DNA of 33,953 nucleotides from Actinomycetes bacterium (GTDB lineage: Bacteria; Actinomycetota; Acidimicrobiia; Spongiisociales; UBA5794), in assembly GCA_023336815.1 (NCBI GenBank), contig JAMBLJ010000238.1:1-33953 (forward strand). The letters run 5' to 3'. The translations under genes were made by a program, and so were the position numbers. Below the pieces are notes generated by a model. That model was not told the origin of the DNA and made no database searches. It saw only the letters and a list, made by a program, of their open reading frames with translations. Positions 32,190 to 33,953 of the stretch are shown here, piece after piece. Every line of letters begins with the position of its first letter. Position 1 is the stretch's first letter.

Positions 32190-33235
32190 ACAGGCTAGAT
32201 AGGGCCGTTCCTACCCTCGTCGCCATTGGCGCCGCTCTGACCTTCGCGGTCATCCTGCTCCTCCTCGTCGGGGCACCTCCTTTCGAAGCCCTCGGTCTGC
32301 TCTTCGAGGGGTCGTTCGGGTCTGCATCGAAGATCTCAGCCACACTGCTTGCATGGTCGCCACTTCTCCTCGCGGCGGCAGGTCTTGCCGTGACGTTCGC
32401 CGCAGGTCTGTGGAATATCGGAGTCGAGGGCCAGGTCATCATGGGTGCGATCGGTGCGAGCTGGGTCGCACGCGTCGTTCCGGGGCCGGTGTGGATCGTG
32501 ATTCCGGCAACCGTTGTCGCAGGCGCACTCGCCGGACTGTTGTGGGCTGTCCTTGCCGGTGTGCTCAAGACCCACGGTGGTGTCCACGAGATCTTCGGAG
32601 GTCTCGGTCTTGACTTCGTTGCAGCAGGGCTCGCGACGTATCTTGTGATCGGACCCTGGCAGCGTGAGGGTGTCGCCTCGACCAGCGGAACCGACATCTT
32701 TCGCGAGGAGGCCTGGATGCCCGAGCTTGATGCCCTGGGTGTCGGCTGGCCCGTGCTGCCAGTGATCCTGGGGCTGGCGAGTGTTCTGCTCGTGTGGTTA
32801 CTGCTCCGCGGTACGTTGTTCGGTCTGCGGCTGAAGGCGGTTGGAAGCAACTCATACAGCTCGTACCTGCGTGGTATCCCGACCAACCGCTATGTGCTCG
32901 GAGCGTTCGCGATCGGTGGCGCACTCGCTGGAATCGCTGGCACGGTGCAAGTTACGGCCTTTCATCACAAGCTCGTTCCGGCGATATCAGGGGGATACGG
33001 GTTCCTGGCGATCCTGGTGATTCTCCTTGCAGGGTTCAGTGCCGCCTGGGTCGCTCCCATCGCCCTGTTCTTCGTGGCGATTTCCGTTGGCAGCACTCAG
33101 TTGGACCTGAGACTCAACCTGGACTCTGCCTTCGGTGGTGTATTGCAGGGGATCCTCGTGTTGTTCGTCATGTTCGGTGGAGCGTGGGCGACACGTCGTT
33201 CGTCGGCGTCCCTGTCCCGTCCAGAGGAACCCTGA
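32186..33235 (+). CDS. ABC transporter permease (nucleoside type), first subunit
   Basis: The 349-aa membrane protein has about eight to ten helices and the conserved GLAVTFAAGLWNIGVEGQVIMGAI segment typical of BPD_transp_2 nucleoside and sugar permeases, with LRLKAVGSNSYSSYLRGI in the cytoplasmic loop. The GTG start overlaps the ATPase stop (GTGA). It should form the channel together with the next gene. Confidence 0.93.
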   Translation: MNRLDRAVPTLVAIGAALTFAVILLLLVGAPPFEALGLLFEGSFGSASKISATLLAWSPLLLAAAGLAVTFAAGLWNIGVEGQVIMGAIGASWVARVVPGPVWIVIPATVVAGALAGLLWAVLAGVLKTHGGVHEIFGGLGLDFVAAGLATYLVIGPWQREGVASTSGTDIFREEAWMPELDALGVGWPVLPVILGLASVLLVWLLLRGTLFGLRLKAVGSNSYSSYLRGIPTNRYVLGAFAIGGALAGIAGTVQVTAFHHKLVPAISGGYGFLAILVILLAGFSAAWVAPIALFFVAISVGSTQLDLRLNLDSAFGGVLQGILVLFVMFGGAWATRRSSASLSRPEEP

Positions 33236-33237
33236 CC

Positions 33238-33953
33238 ATGGAGGCAACACTCAATTCGATCATCGCTGCTGCCGCACCGCTCGTGATCGCCTCGATGGGA
33301 GAGACGATCACCGAGAAGGGTGGCGTGATCAATCTGTCTCTCGAAGGGAGCTTGCGGCTTTCCGCCATGACAGCGTTTGCGCTTGCCTTCTGGGCTGGGA
33401 ATGTAATGGTTGGGTTTGCTGGTGCTGCTGTTGTTGGTGGTGCTGTCGCAGCGATCATCGCGGTCTCGAGCATCCGTCTCAAGCTGAATCAGATCGCCGT
33501 CGGGTTCGTCCTTGCACTCCTCGCTATCGACTTAGCGTCGTTCCTTGGCGATTCCTTTGTTGGCGAGCGCGGGCCACGGGTTCCCCCTCTTCCCATTCCC
33601 GGTCTGGTCGATATTCCATTCGTGGGCAAGGTCCTGTTCGATCACGACCTCGTTGTCTATTTCAGCTTTGCAACGATCGCTTTCACGTGGTGGTTTTTCT
33701 ACCGGACACGTTCCGGTCTCAACCTGCAGGGGATCGGTGAACGGCCGGAGGCTGCCTTTGCCAGGGGTATTGCCGTGAATAAACTCCGGTTCTGGTACAC
33801 GGTGTTGGGCGGCGCCATGGTCGGGATCGCCGGCGCCTCGTACTCCCTCGACATAAAGCTCGGATGGAGGGAGACGTTGACACTGAACCTCGGGTGGATC
33901 GCTCTTGCAATGGTGATCTTTGGCGGTTGGCACCCACTCCGGGTCGCGTTTGG
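33238..33953 (+). CDS. ABC transporter permease (nucleoside type), second subunit, 3' end outside window
   Basis: From ATG 33238, 2 bp after the previous stop, the frame stays open to the window edge (238 codons). It begins MEATLNSIIAAAAPLVIASM and shows GETITEKGGVINLSLEG, the signature of the second permease of BMP-type transporters, then several membrane helices and the loop NLQGIGERPEAAFARGI. About a fifth of the usual length is missing to the right. Confidence 0.93.
   Translation, partial: MEATLNSIIAAAAPLVIASMGETITEKGGVINLSLEGSLRLSAMTAFALAFWAGNVMVGFAGAAVVGGAVAAIIAVSSIRLKLNQIAVGFVLALLAIDLASFLGDSFVGERGPRVPPLPIPGLVDIPFVGKVLFDHDLVVYFSFATIAFTWWFFYRTRSGLNLQGIGERPEAAFARGIAVNKLRFWYTVLGGAMVGIAGASYSLDIKLGWRETLTLNLGWIALAMVIFGGWHPLRVAF

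Overview
The window looks like the replication-origin neighbourhood of an actinobacterium, chromosomal and moderately GC-rich. Evidence: gene order recF-dnaN-dnaA | rpmH-rnpA-yidD-yidC-jag-rsmG-parA-parB, followed on the opposite strand by cwlM-trxA-trxB-antisigma-sigma-pseudokinase, which is the order of the mycobacterial Rv3910-Rv3924 region with its own variations. A CCA-adding enzyme (a pcnA relative), a DUF3052 protein and several SD-less genes with TANNNT boxes 6-7 nt before the start codon also fit Actinobacteria. I cannot place it below phylum from the sequence alone; a deep-branching lineage such as Acidimicrobiia is a guess.

Layout. 1-3855: recF (cut by the left edge), dnaN and dnaA on the minus strand, with a candidate oriC of clustered DnaA boxes plus a DnaA-trio-like TAG array between dnaA and dnaN, and three more boxes upstream of dnaA. 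3856-8815: rpmH, rnpA, yidD, yidC, jag, rsmG, parA, parB on the plus strand, with two parS-like palindromes at the start of rsmG. 8791-15019: minus-strand block of a CwlM-like pseudo-amidase, thioredoxin and its reductase, a small membrane protein, an anti-sigma and ECF sigma pair, a membrane pseudokinase that lacks the MurJ flippase it is fused to in mycobacteria, and a GNAT protein. 15099-19329: HDAC-like deacetylase, orphan PilT ATPase, zinc-ribbon RNase HI, CCA-adding enzyme. 19413-20442: a small unknown protein and a rhodanese-CBS protein interrupted by two in-frame TGA codons. 20559-26042: argC-argB-argR-argG-argH and DUF3052. 26067-29152: small Cys-containing ORF, cupin, hemolysin-III-like protein, divergent cis-prenyltransferase, histidine phosphatase. 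29326-33953: BMP-family lipoprotein, double ATPase and two permeases (the last cut by the right edge), a nucleoside-type ABC importer.

Two signals stand out. (1) The rhodanese-CBS gene has TGA exactly where the family has its catalytic Cys (codon 63) and a second conserved Cys (codon 68); the frame stays open for 179 further sense codons. Selenocysteine at both places is the simplest reading, though no selenocysteine machinery lies in this window. (2) Four intergenic gaps (17263-17337, 24170-24276, 26257-26377, 28354-28465) are filled by one kind of element: a left arm of tandem 7-mers CAGANNN and a right arm of tandem 7-mers TCTGNNN, so each is a 7-bp-periodic imperfect palindrome. Two of them run right up to the ATG of the next gene and one ends exactly at a stop codon. 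I know of no described family with this architecture in Actinobacteria.
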